A model generated the notes under the pieces. It was given only the letters and a program-made list of their open reading frames with translations. It was not told the origin of the DNA and made no database searches. Position numbers and translations under genes: made by a program. Shown here in pieces: positions 32,530 through 42,309 of a stretch of 64,000 bases of DNA. Each line of letters begins with the position of its first letter. Position 1 is the stretch's first letter. This stretch comes from Echinarachnius parma (lineage: Eukaryota; Echinodermata; Echinoidea; Clypeasteroida; Echinarachniidae): NCBI GenBank assembly GCA_037951105.1, contig JBAMJV010003381.1, forward strand, positions 52,068-116,067, read 5' to 3'.

Positions 32530-33452
32530 ATATAGTACAATGTCAATAGACAATAAACAAGTGACTTGAAAGGCCGGCCGACCAGTTAAGGTAAGCCCCA
32601 CTACCCCTACTGCACGGTTACATGAATGCATATACTTACTATCACAGACTGTTCAAATGAAGACCAAACAAAGGTTGCAATCGATGAACAAGTAACTGAA
32701 AGGGCCGACCAGTTAAGGTAAGCCCCCATACTGTACCGCTACATGAATGCATAATTATATAGTACAATACAGAAAGGTTCAATTGAAGACTGAACAACCG
32801 TAGCAGTGAACAAGTGATTTAGAGGACCGACCTCTTCCACTGTACTGTTACATAGATGCATAATTATATAGTTCACCACAGAATGTTCCAAATAATACAG
32901 ACGGATTGCAGTCAATGAACAAGTAACTTGAAAGGCCGACCAGTTGAGGTAAGCCCCACCCCCCTACTGTACCGTCACATGAATGCAGTACACTACATAA
33001 TGTTCAAATAATACCAAATAGAGGTTGCAGTCAATGAACAAGTACCGTAACTAAAAGGACCGACCAGTTAAGGTAAGCCTTAGCCCCTACATATTTAGTA
33101 TACATGTACTACAGACTGGATATATAATACACTAGAGGATTTTCAAATACAGACCATATAAAGGTTGCAGTCAATGAACACGTAATTTAAAGGGCCGACC
33201 AGTTAAGGTAAGCCCCCCCCCCCCCCTCCCCCCCCCCCCCCCCCCGCTTACTGTACCGTTACATGAACGCATATAATAATAATACACTATCGAATGTTCA
33301 AATGAAGACCAAATAACGGTTGCAGTCAATGAACAAGTAACTGAGAGGACCGACCAGTTTGAAAGGTAAGCCTGCACAATTACATGAATTAAAATATTAA
33401 AGACCAAATAAAGTTTGCAATGGATGATCAAGTAACTTCGAGGACCGACCAG
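32530..33452 (+). repeat. ~125-bp satellite, block 5
   Basis: The longest uninterrupted part, about seven units, 'aacaagt..c' at roughly 32556, 32685, 32810, 32918, 33037, 33176 (variant) and 33330. One unit has a long poly-C stretch (about 33213-33245) in place of 'ccaccccc'. Confidence 0.85.
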
Positions 33453-33838
33453 TTAAAGGGATCTAGTAACTTTGTTGACATGTGCAAAAAGTGATGAATG
33501 GTTGATGCAATGTATATTGTTGTTATCTCATATGTTCACAGGGTATTGTGTGAAAACTTCAAGTCAAATGGACATTGTATGGCCAAGTAATGAGCGAAAA
33601 TGCAAAGTGATATTCAGTAACTCACTGCACTCACTTTGTACACGGAAGAAAAACTCGCCCGGAGTTTTTCTTATCTGAATACTTCAATCATACATATCTT
33701 TGTAACGAAAGGGAAATTTTAAAAACCGAAACCTGTCCCATGATTTTATTGTTAATACGAATACAACAAGGTATAAGGGAACCGCTAAAATTAAAATTTT
33801 ATTTTGAGGATTTGGACAATGTTACTAAGTCCCTTTAA
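33453..33838. mobile_element. TTAA-flanked TIR element in the satellite (F4)
   Basis: TTAA at 33453-33456 and 33835-33838. TIRs TTAAAGGGATCTAGTAAC and, inverted, TTAAAGGGACTTAGTAAC. Removing it restores 'ccgaccagTTAAggtaagcc', the same unit position used by the element at 25369. Confidence 0.85.
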
Positions 33839-34110
33839 GGTAAGCCCCACTACCCCTACATGAATTCATAATATAGTATACTAACAGCATGCATTATATA
33901 GTACACTAACAGCATGCTCAACTAAAGACCAAAATTTAAAAGGTTGCAGTCAATGAACAAGTAACCCGGAGGACCGACTAGTTAATACACTACATGTACA
34001 TGTTGAAATACACTACAAACAGATTACAGTCACTAACCAAATGAGCCCTACATGACTGTGTTCAATGTCTTCTTGACTTTGAATTATACAACTATCTAAG
34101 GTAAGCTCCT
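33839..34110 (+). repeat. ~125-bp satellite, last block (decaying)
   Basis: One to two degenerate units, including a local 'cagcatgcat/gctc' duplication near 33882-33922. After 33985 the similarity fades; 'ctaaggtaagctcctctactg' at 34097 may be a last remnant. Confidence 0.65.
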
Positions 34111-34299
34111 CTACTGATATTGTATAACATCATGTTCATAAAGCATGACGGACTTGGCCCTATCTTCAAACGCAGACTAGTATGCTTAGTATATGAAGAT
34201 CACTACTTGTGCGTAGTTGATGTTTGTTGGAGCACTGACAAGTTTCCATTTCGGGGTTCTCATAGGCATGGTGAGTAGTGGCTAGGTAGCGTTACAATT

Positions 34300-34510
34300 T
34301 AGAAGAAAGTGGAGTTAGAGTGTGTGTACACGGTACGTCAGCCACATTGTGACATTGAGTCCGAGTGCCTGTACACAGTGCGATCATTGAGTCAGAGTGT
34401 CTGTACACGGTACGTGAGCCACATTGACATTGACATTGACATTGAGTCTCGAGTGCCTGTACACAGTGTGATCATTGAGTCAGAGTATATGTACCCAGCC
34501 AGCGGGCCCC
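34300..34510. repeat. short minisatellite ('attgagtc...gtacac')
   Basis: Repeats of 'cattgagtc.gagtg.ctgtacac.gt' and a (TTGACA)n stretch. It lies just downstream of the 3' end of the GVIN-like gene (minus strand), so it could be in its 3' UTR. Confidence 0.6.
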
Positions 34511-34599
34511 TCGTATCTACATGTAGAACTACACGTCAAAAGATTGTTCTTACAACTCCATGCAAATGCTCGAGCTCATGGGGACTTTACCCCCACTTT

Positions 34600-35895
34600 C
34601 TAGTGGTAGTATCTGCGTAGGTCGTCCAATGCCATCTGCTTCGTGATCCAGCGCCATGAAACGGGGATGTCTGGAAGCTGAGCTTCGTACATGTCCTTGA
34701 GCTGGTGTTGGTAGTTTGCCATGAACCACTGCCAGTACCGGGAGACACTGTTGGTGGGATCGGGAGAGATGTCCCATTCCTGTAGGTACATCTTGTATTC
34801 CAGATTCCGATGACATACCCGGTCAGAGCCGGTGGTGGAACATGCGCCATGGTCTCGGTATTTGAAATGGCAATCACTGCAATTGAACATGATCCCTTTC
34901 CACTGAACGTCATAATTACACCCCTCTGTTTTTAGCTGGTCTTTGCGTACACTGACACCATCAACGTTGCAGTCACTTACCCATCGACCTCCCGCGATAC
35001 CGGTTGGTCTGTGTTGCACACATGTGTGGGTTTTCCCTAGCTTGCAATAGTGGTCGATCATCGTGTCAGTACAGGGTTCATTACAGAAGGGGCACTGTTC
35101 AGGACAGCCCCAAAGCTTGTCGAATATCTGCTGATATGGTGTGGTTCCATTCCACCGGACAGATGATTCTGTGTGTCTGCTGAACTCTTCGACCACGCTC
35201 CTTTCGATGGCGTCAAGTTGGTTGAGGATCAACCTACGTAAATTGCCAAAGTCGGCTACATTTCGGCATGCCATATGCTTGAGAGAACTGGTTGGTATGG
35301 CTATTTCTTTCTCCACCTTCTGGCAGAAGGTTTGTATCCAATGCTGGATCCTCACATCAACACCACTCAACTGATCGACCTCACTGGTAGCATGTTCGAC
35401 GCTCTCTGCAATGCACCTGGTGATCCTTTGTATATGGCTTTTGGTAAGAACGCCATATCTGGAGGTAACGTTCGCGGATTGCTTGGTGAACACCTTTTCT
35501 ATTGTGTACTGCGTGATCCACTTGAAGGCGAAAGTATTGGCATTTCGGATGTATGAGGCATACTCAGAAAAATTGCCTTTGCAGGCCAGGTCGTCCATCA
35601 TCTTGACAATCAAGTAGTATTTGGTCATTTGGAAGTCTCTCATGACCTCGTCCACCACTTTAATTGGGATTGCCTCGTTAACAGCTTGCTCTATTACTGC
35701 CCTCAGCTGGTCACTGAACAGATCTGCAGCAATCACTTCTTCTGTGCTATGTTTCACCATGTTTTTGAACAGGCTCAAGGCTGGTTTCTTGTATGCTTCC
35801 AACTTCGCAGCCACTCCATGTTTCTTCTCATATTCATCCTGCATCAAGGGAAATTCTCGTACACAGTACCAGCTGATGTGAGCTGCCAGTTTCAC
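34600..35895 (-). CDS. GVIN-like, C-terminal segment with Cys/His-rich motif
   Basis: Same frame as the central segment. The bridging stretch 35905-36141 is open and family-like ('HKQAKKAWGQDPELLARNKI'), bounded by the two TGA codons. Features: 'VVKLAAHISWYCVREFPLMQ' at the start (VLIG-like), and 'CPEQCPFCNEPCTDTMIDHY' near 35070-35110 with 'THTCVQHRPTGIAGG', the CPFC..PC...H...HRP.G pattern found near the C-terminus of VLIG proteins and probably zinc-binding. It ends '...WRWITKQMALDDLRRYYH' then TAG, close to the usual family C-terminus. Confidence 0.88.
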   Translation of the reverse strand: MKLAAHISWYCVREFPLMQDEYEKKHGVAAKLEAYKKPALSLFKNMVKHSTEEVIAADLFSDQLRAVIEQAVNEAIPIKVVDEVMRDFQMTKYYLIVKMMDDLACKGNFSEYASYIRNANTFAFKWITQYTIEKVFTKQSANVTSRYGVLTKSHIQRITRCIAESVEHATSEVDQLSGVDVRIQHWIQTFCQKVEKEIAIPTSSLKHMACRNVADFGNLRRLILNQLDAIERSVVEEFSRHTESSVRWNGTTPYQQIFDKLWGCPEQCPFCNEPCTDTMIDHYCKLGKTHTCVQHRPTGIAGGRWVSDCNVDGVSVRKDQLKTEGCNYDVQWKGIMFNCSDCHFKYRDHGACSTTGSDRVCHRNLEYKMYLQEWDISPDPTNSVSRYWQWFMANYQHQLKDMYEAQLPDIPVSWRWITKQMALDDLRRYYH

Positions 35896-36141
35896 TACAT
35901 ATCATGGAAGTATGGTGAAGTGTGAATCCTTTGAATTGTGTTCATTGTGATCAGCCATTCTGTTTGTAATGATCCGGATAACGTCCTTGGCATGCGCTTT
36001 CTGGAACTTCACGTCCTGGCTGCATACATCCTTCAGGTACACACTGACGTCTTCCAGTACTGTGTTTGTGATCAACAATATCTTGTTTCGGGCTAATAAC
36101 TCAGGGTCTTGTCCCCATGCCTTCTTGGCTTGTTTATGTAA

Positions 36142-39100
36142 TCAGCTTATTTTCAAGCTCAAGTCATCCCCAGTCACAAAATCCATTTGAGTACTTCCCA
36201 ACAGCGATTTGTACTTTGGCGGGATGTGTAGATGCTGGCGCCTTAGTTCATCCCGCAGGATCTTGCCATGAGCATGAAACCTCTCTGAGAGGACATGTTT
36301 CATCATCACATCCATTTTGATCACATCGACTTTAACTTTGGATGCGAACTCGTTTACCATTGGCACCCAAATGGCATCAAACTTGTCTCCCAGCTGTTCA
36401 CCCGTCAGTTCCCTACCTTCCTGTTTTTCGGCCAGTTCCACTGCCTTTTTCATGATGTAGGTATTATGTTTTGCCCACTTCTGTGTCGGCAAGAGCTCAA
36501 TGCGACGTGCATTTTTGATAGAAAGCAGATCTGACTTGCCTTCATTGTATTTCTGTTCGGCCGCAAAGCTCAGGGCATTCATCTTTGTCTGCTGCCACTG
36601 AATCAGTATGTTACGCAGGTTGCTATTTTCAAAATACTCCTTTAGAACAATCTTCATTTCCTCGGTTTTTTGTGTGATCAGACTGTTCAGATCAAGAAGC
36701 AATTGCTGTGAACATAGTTCCAGATCTTCCACATGTTCAGACTTCTTGATCTTGATTCCTGCAGTCTTCTGCAACCAAATCATGACTGAGCTGTGCAGCT
36801 TCCACTCAAGTGCATAGTAAGTGCTTTCCAAGCTGTTGTAGGCCTTCATTTCGAAACTGTTCCGAAAGCTGAAGACAAAGTCGTCATCAAGGATTCCTTT
36901 CCACAAGTCTTCCAGCCGAACTGACAAGTCTGATGTAGTCAGAAACGTTGTTTGTGGTTTTGCGATACATTCCAGCAAGCTCAGCTTTACGGAATCTACG
37001 TTTGCACTGTAGCCAGGATTAGCTGGAGCCATAGGAGGGTCACCATGCCAGAGGTCAGAGAAGTACCAGACATGCTCATTGACATCGAATTTGATGATCT
37101 GCGAGAAACTGTGGATGTCTGCTATATTCTCAGTGTCCGCTGCTTCTTTGGCCATGGCATCTAGGCTCTCTTGCAATTTACGGCAGCCATGCATTACCAT
37201 TTCTTTGGCGTTGGCAGCTGGTACGTTCTGGTGAACAAAGACTGATGTCCTGTGGTTTTTTATGTGTTTGTTCACTATGTTCATCCTCAGAAATGCATGA
37301 ACGGCAATCTGCAAGATGTCTTTCATTTCAGAATGGCTTTCACCATTGATGTTCATCATTGTGACATCTCCGAGACCAATCACAAGGGTAGCAAGCTTAT
37401 TATCGCGGGCATGATTGTCCTGTGCCAACTCTTGTGCACGAAGACCCTCTGTGTCAATTACCACAATTTTATCAAACGGCAGGTTTGCACTTCTATCCAC
37501 CGGGACAAGTTTCATGTATGCTCCCTTAGTACATCTGCCAGCACTGACAGCAGACTGCAGCCCAAACATGGTGTTCAGGAGTGTTGACTTCCCAGAACTC
37601 TGAATGCCCAGAACAGACAGAACAAAGAGCCTTTTGTCCTTTCCGACAATATCTGCAAGCTTGGCCAGCACAGCTCTTATCCATGTGGTAGGGACATTGG
37701 CCGCATCTCCATCAACAAGCTCCAGAGGTGTGCCTTTTACCATAAGCCTGGCAACGAGCTCTGGGAGATACTCCACTGTACGTCTGGTTTCCTTTGATAT
37801 CTTACTGCTTTCGTGTATTGCCTCGTACATTTGTCCCAATTCTCGGAAGAGATTTTCCAGTCCAAGTGAAGCAGCAGACATGACATGTTCTGCTTGATCA
37901 ACTTTTACTTTTAGGCGCTTCATTTTCGCGTCATGTTCTTGTGAAGTCCTCCCAATGTCGTTCTTTGCGCGTTGGAACTGTGTCCATTGAGCATGGTATT
38001 GTCTGCGCAGAGCTGGTAAGGTTAGTCGTGACTTCCTGTCAAGGAGCAGTTTCATCCAGTGCAGGAGGTATACTGACACTTGTTCGGTGTTGCCGTCCAG
38101 GATTGTCATGAAATCCTTGATGAAAGGTGTCAAAAGACTACATATTTCCACCTGCCTTTCGCGCAGTCGATCCATCTTCTGCTTCAATTGATCAGCTTGG
38201 TAAGCAGATGAAAATTCGGCCTTTGCACTCGCCCTATGTTGCTTTTTCAGCAATTTGCTGTATTCCACCCATTCTGTGCCTTGCAGTGGAAGTAACTTGC
38301 CCTTGCAATCTGTGATTTCCTTCCCTTCCATGTGATGTATTAGCTTTTCTGCAAGTGATTTACCCTGTACACATGGTGTATCATGTTCATCTATTGTGAC
38401 TCCTTCCTTTTCTGCCACGGAGGCACACTCTTCCATGGTGATTCCATCACATTCAGTGAGAACTTCCGACAATGTTTTGCGTACCTCAGTCCTCATTTCA
38501 CTAGCATTCATCTGAGCACCTTGCTTGGTGGAAGAAATGAGCTTGATTCCAGTCAGAGCATCTTTTCCAACTGCCTGGATGCAGGCTTGTCTTTCCGCCT
38601 CCATTTGCTGTTTGCTATTGCCACTCAATCCCCTAATCAACAAGATAATAACTTGTTTGGCCGCTTTGGAAAGCTGTTTGCACGCCACAGTGTGGGGTTC
38701 ACTTGCAAGGTCTTTAGCACTGGCAATGACCACTACCGCAGATGACATCTTGCTCAGAATACGCATTTGTTTCTGATGTGAAGATGCATCTCCTCTCAGA
38801 TTGAGAAGCATGCTGGTGCGTGGCATGATCTTGCTCTCTGTTCCTGCTGGGATGAACCAGGAGCATTCCACTAGACCTTCTGTCACTCTTCTCTCCACTG
38901 TGCCATTGAGGCATTCGTGGTTCAGGAAGGTGTCATGAGCTTGATCACAGAGCACATCATTCATCAGCTTGGACTTGGAGAAAGGTGGCCTGCCCAGTCG
39001 GACAAATGTCACGATTGGGAAAGGCATGTCTGTGACTGGTGTCTCGGATGGCTCGTTATGCATGTTATACCAATCAACGATGATCGTCCTGAGTGCCCAA

Positions 39101-39516
39101 AGTGACATCGCAACACTGCGTGGCGACCCGAATGGGTACAGAAAAGGAATGGCCAACTTGCAAACAAACAGTTTCTGGGCCAGCACTTGTTTGAAGAAGT
39201 TATCACAGCAGCCAAAGATGACCACAATGATGTCTAACGTGCTGACCTTACGTTTGCCTCGTTCTCCGTCATCGTAGGTGTGTGACTCTTCAAGGAAGGC
39301 ATCCATATCTTCCAAATTGTGCTCTTGCTCAGCAACATGACATGACTGATTGCAAGCCGATACTGGATGATCTCGTGCATAGAAGTTGATCATGAGGAGC
39401 TTCTGAATAATTTTCCATGGCAGGTCATGTATTTGATCGGTGCATTTTCTAATTGTGATCGCATGGAGCATGGTAATCTGGGATGGATAATACTTCCGAA
39501 GACCCAAGATATCCAA
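36142..39516 (-). CDS. GVIN-like, central segment with GTPase domain
   Basis: Continues after the frameshift with 'DILDILGLRKYYPSQ', a VLIG-type junction into the large-GTPase half, and 'LPWKIIQKLLMINFYARD'. The G domain: P-loop 'LGIQSSGKST' at about 37582-37608; switch region 'GRCTKGAYMKLVPVD' with the conserved Thr; 'VVIDTEGLRA' (G3, about 37443-37470); 'RTSVFVHQNVPA' at about 37223-37250, the family's variant in place of the usual TKxD. All nucleotide-binding residues expected for this family look intact. A long helical region follows. It ends at TGA 36142-36144, in frame with the next segment. Confidence 0.92.
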   Translation of the reverse strand: MDILGLRKYYPSQITMLHAITIRKCTDQIHDLPWKIIQKLLMINFYARDHPVSACNQSCHVAEQEHNLEDMDAFLEESHTYDDGERGKRKVSTLDIIVVIFGCCDNFFKQVLAQKLFVCKLAIPFLYPFGSPRSVAMSLWALRTIIVDWYNMHNEPSETPVTDMPFPIVTFVRLGRPPFSKSKLMNDVLCDQAHDTFLNHECLNGTVERRVTEGLVECSWFIPAGTESKIMPRTSMLLNLRGDASSHQKQMRILSKMSSAVVVIASAKDLASEPHTVACKQLSKAAKQVIILLIRGLSGNSKQQMEAERQACIQAVGKDALTGIKLISSTKQGAQMNASEMRTEVRKTLSEVLTECDGITMEECASVAEKEGVTIDEHDTPCVQGKSLAEKLIHHMEGKEITDCKGKLLPLQGTEWVEYSKLLKKQHRASAKAEFSSAYQADQLKQKMDRLRERQVEICSLLTPFIKDFMTILDGNTEQVSVYLLHWMKLLLDRKSRLTLPALRRQYHAQWTQFQRAKNDIGRTSQEHDAKMKRLKVKVDQAEHVMSAASLGLENLFRELGQMYEAIHESSKISKETRRTVEYLPELVARLMVKGTPLELVDGDAANVPTTWIRAVLAKLADIVGKDKRLFVLSVLGIQSSGKSTLLNTMFGLQSAVSAGRCTKGAYMKLVPVDRSANLPFDKIVVIDTEGLRAQELAQDNHARDNKLATLVIGLGDVTMMNINGESHSEMKDILQIAVHAFLRMNIVNKHIKNHRTSVFVHQNVPAANAKEMVMHGCRKLQESLDAMAKEAADTENIADIHSFSQIIKFDVNEHVWYFSDLWHGDPPMAPANPGYSANVDSVKLSLLECIAKPQTTFLTTSDLSVRLEDLWKGILDDDFVFSFRNSFEMKAYNSLESTYYALEWKLHSSVMIWLQKTAGIKIKKSEHVEDLELCSQQLLLDLNSLITQKTEEMKIVLKEYFENSNLRNILIQWQQTKMNALSFAAEQKYNEGKSDLLSIKNARRIELLPTQKWAKHNTYIMKKAVELAEKQEGRELTGEQLGDKFDAIWVPMVNEFASKVKVDVIKMDVMMKHVLSERFHAHGKILRDELRRQHLHIPPKYKSLLGSTQMDFVTGDDLSLKIS

Positions 39517-39520
39517 GATA

Positions 39521-42301
39521 TCACCATATCAGGCAGCCTGAGGAGTGTGTTGCTTTGGGTATCTCCTCTATGTGTGGCTTGCTGTGGTGGCCGAATGCTT
39601 CCTTCAGATCAGCTCTCTCGACTTCCTTGGCATCCATGACCGCCATGTTTCCCTGGGCCAGCTCACTAGTGAAGTGGACGAGTTGCTTCCAATTGTATGG
39701 AGACGATGTGGCAAATCTGTTCATTATTTCATTTACCTGAGGAGATAACACTTGTCTAATGTCTTTCACCAGATCAGAGAAGTCATCCTCTGCCCTTTGC
39801 TGACCATTTTGGAACTGCCCAGAGGCAATCGACATCTGAACAAGATATGACTCTAGCTGTACCTTGCCCCTGCTTTGGTGATTCAGAAAGTTGGCCCATC
39901 CTTTGTCAAGGTACTGCACAAAGTGCTCCAGCCTCTCCATGGTGAGGAGGGTTTGAAACCTCATGGATGACCAGTCATATTCTAATTGCAAGAGAACGGC
40001 CTTCATGAAAAAGACCAGATGTACATCACCTGACGATTGCAAATACTTCAGGAGCTGACTCATCCCAAGAGCCATGTCAACAGTTGCTGCCCCGTTGATG
40101 CTGTCAGTTCTGTGCACTGTGCCCTCGGTGTGTTTCGCATGTTCGATCTGCAGCGTTGGTACGAACCTTTCCTTTAGGAACACTACTAGATCTGGTAAAG
40201 TTTGAATACCAGCGTGTGCAAGCATGGTGGGGATGTCTTCAGTCCCCGATCTCACTTCAGCCCACTTGATGATTTTCTCTTTGCATGGGAAATCTCTGCG
40301 ACCGACATGAGCCACCAGCTTTCTGAGCAGGAGGCGCAACAAAGACACATCTTTTAATGCAAACCGGTCTTTCATCTCCACAACGTTCCAAAGAAACCCA
40401 CTGACACTCCCATCTGTGCATAAGACATTCACCCAGTGCTTGTTGGAGCCTGTCAGACCCTCTACATCTTCCACTGTTTTCAGGATCATTTGAAGATGGT
40501 CAAGGCATTTGCTTGGGGATTCAGGAACCGAGTTCCAGGCCTCAATGTTCGATTTAAGTTGATCCATCATGCTGATTGCCGAAAGGACTTGCTGTCCTCC
40601 TCTTTCAATGCTGACATATCCACTAATCTGCTCCCAGACGTGCTTCAATGTAGAAGCAAGACTCTGTGGTTCTGGAAAGTCGTCCTTGTGATTGGAAATC
40701 AGCTGCCAGATGCCTACGAAATCTGTGCGTCCATCGGCAAAGTTCCCTCTGTCGATGAGAGCCCATGTACTGTTGCATGTAACAAGACCCATCTTCCAGA
40801 GAGGTAAGGTAGCAACCTCCTGTGGTCCTCCATTTCTGATTGTAGTCAAGCTAGTCTTCGCCTGCTCGGATTTGTTGTAGTCAGCTGCGAAACGTCCATG
40901 AGATTTCATATGATCAGCACTGCACACAAATCCAGAATAGTTCATCGATGCATAGGCACTAAGTGCATCCCTTACCATAGCCTTGGTGGTATCAGCATTC
41001 GATGTAGTTTCACTGTAGTAAGTGGCTTTGAATTTGTTCACCCCACCAAAGTGAAGGACCCCTGCACTGATATGGGAACCATATGTATTGAGAAACGTTT
41101 TGACTTTTGCATTGACCAAACCATCATCAGTACCCACCTTGAGGGCCTTGTCAATCTCTTTGAGTTCTACCAGTGCTTCTTGAGACAATCTCAAACTGTG
41201 AGGGTTCAACTCGCAGGCAGCAGTTGGGACAACAGAGTACATAATTCGAGACTCGAAATCAGTTTGATTGTGATCTTCTGAGTGTTTCTCTTCCTCAGAC
41301 TCATGCTTCTTTGCGAACCCTGCCTCACCTGAGAATCCCCACCGACCCAATCTAACGCTAGCAGCAACACTGTAGCCCATTGTATCAAGCGAAATTTCGA
41401 AATGGTCTGATTGTGTTTTGGAGGAGTACTGGACTACGTCATCTACCTGCTGCATCATTGGATTCATTAATCTGACATCAGTCGGTGTGCTGAGGACTAT
41501 TCGCTTGATCGCATCACGACTGTTAGTACAACCTACCAGAACACCCCTCAAAGCCAGACCAGCTGACGCATTTGCCAGAATATCTGACGGAGTATTATCT
41601 TTTCTGCCTTCGGCTAGCTTTCCCAGATCCCCTAGGTCAGAACTGAACTTCGTGATCATAGTATCAAGAGAAACGTTGTCATATGTTTCTATCCATCGCT
41701 CTTTAGGAACGTCCAGGACTTGACGAAGCTGCTCCCCCTTTGTCTTCATCATCTCGTCAGTGTGGCTGACACCAGTCTCCTTCAGCTGTTTGATATCCTG
41801 CAGAAGTTGCTGTGCTTCATGTTGTCTCTTCTTGCCTCGTTCGTATGTGTCGTCACTGATGTTTAGGAAATGTCTGAGGGCATGTTCTTCCCAGTCATGC
41901 TTCATTGCTTCCTTCAGTTTATCCAGGTGTTGAACTGTCAGGTTTCTGGTCTGTTCGAGTCTTGATATACCCAGTTTCTTCTCAAATATGTCTGCCCAGT
42001 AGCTCCCATCGAGTCCTGCCTTCTTGAGTTTGGCAACCATCTCGGACTTAGTTTCCTCTAGCGTTTGTTTGCACTGGACTTCACTAGTGATACCAAGGCA
42101 TTTTCTGAGAGCCTTTTCGTCCGAGACATACCTGATCGCATCGTTCAGCTGTTGGAGGTGCTTCTTCTCCAGGAATTCAATCTGCTGTGGCCTGGTGACA
42201 CCCAGCTTCGTCTTGAATATGTTTGCCCAGTACTCACCATCGACGCCAGACTGGCTCAGTTTGCTAGCCAACTGCGATGTTGAGTATGGAGGTGACGCCA
42301 T
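39521..42301 (-). CDS. GVIN-like, N-terminal segment (repeat pair + MACPF-like region)
   Basis: The start chosen is ATG at 42301-42299 ('MASPPYSTSQLASKLS'), 8 bases after a good acceptor (tgtttttcag at 42310). The open frame extends further upstream but that part is intron-like. Residues 1-65 and about 77-140 are two copies of one helical repeat, with 'GVDGEYWANIFKTKLGVT' and 'GLDGSYWADIFEKKLGIS', resembling the 'GLD.EYW..KL...LGVT' segment of VLIG proteins. Around residue 400-415 lies 'FLNTYGSHISAGVLHFGG', close to the Y/F-G-[TS]-H ... GG signature of MACPF domains. No signal peptide, consistent with a cytosolic protein. The frame ends at 39521 only because of a one-base shift; the next frame continues the same protein. 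Confidence 0.88.
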   Translation of the reverse strand: MASPPYSTSQLASKLSQSGVDGEYWANIFKTKLGVTRPQQIEFLEKKHLQQLNDAIRYVSDEKALRKCLGITSEVQCKQTLEETKSEMVAKLKKAGLDGSYWADIFEKKLGISRLEQTRNLTVQHLDKLKEAMKHDWEEHALRHFLNISDDTYERGKKRQHEAQQLLQDIKQLKETGVSHTDEMMKTKGEQLRQVLDVPKERWIETYDNVSLDTMITKFSSDLGDLGKLAEGRKDNTPSDILANASAGLALRGVLVGCTNSRDAIKRIVLSTPTDVRLMNPMMQQVDDVVQYSSKTQSDHFEISLDTMGYSVAASVRLGRWGFSGEAGFAKKHESEEEKHSEDHNQTDFESRIMYSVVPTAACELNPHSLRLSQEALVELKEIDKALKVGTDDGLVNAKVKTFLNTYGSHISAGVLHFGGVNKFKATYYSETTSNADTTKAMVRDALSAYASMNYSGFVCSADHMKSHGRFAADYNKSEQAKTSLTTIRNGGPQEVATLPLWKMGLVTCNSTWALIDRGNFADGRTDFVGIWQLISNHKDDFPEPQSLASTLKHVWEQISGYVSIERGGQQVLSAISMMDQLKSNIEAWNSVPESPSKCLDHLQMILKTVEDVEGLTGSNKHWVNVLCTDGSVSGFLWNVVEMKDRFALKDVSLLRLLLRKLVAHVGRRDFPCKEKIIKWAEVRSGTEDIPTMLAHAGIQTLPDLVVFLKERFVPTLQIEHAKHTEGTVHRTDSINGAATVDMALGMSQLLKYLQSSGDVHLVFFMKAVLLQLEYDWSSMRFQTLLTMERLEHFVQYLDKGWANFLNHQSRGKVQLESYLVQMSIASGQFQNGQQRAEDDFSDLVKDIRQVLSPQVNEIMNRFATSSPYNWKQLVHFTSELAQGNMAVMDAKEVERADLKEAFGHHSKPHIEEIPKATHSSGCLIW

Positions 42302-42309
42302 TGTTGACC

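Larger units (their letters stand above)
34600..42301 (-). pseudogene. very large interferon-inducible GTPase (GVIN/VLIG)-like gene, three lesions
   Basis: The only host gene recognized. It is one giant coding exon of about 2,560 codons, matching the vertebrate VLIG/GVIN layout (about 2,400 residues, coding sequence in a single exon). Order: N-terminal repeat pair, MACPF-like region, long helical region, dynamin-like large GTPase domain near residue 1565, helical tail, Cys-rich C-terminus. Lesions: one extra base near 39523-39527, TGA at 36142-36144 and TGA at 35902-35904. Everything else is open, so the gene is either a young pseudogene, a variant allele or carries assembly errors. Vertebrate relatives are interferon-induced cytosolic/nuclear GTPases; a role in immunity here is inference. 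No paralogue is in the window. Confidence 0.9.

Noticed and set aside
24950..34110. Satellite read as a protein-coding repeat on the minus strand (frames of 60-80 codons)
   Set aside because: Unit length varies (about 120-135 bp) and is not a consistent multiple of three; stops occur in every frame within two units.
35902..36144. TGA codons as selenocysteine sites in the GVIN-like gene
   Set aside because: No family precedent that I know of, and a nearby frameshift makes simple decay or sequence error more likely. I could not search for a SECIS element.
35141..39740. Many plus-strand open frames of 60-123 codons opposite the GVIN-like gene
   Set aside because: They are antisense shadows of a strongly coding minus strand and show no domain or family features.
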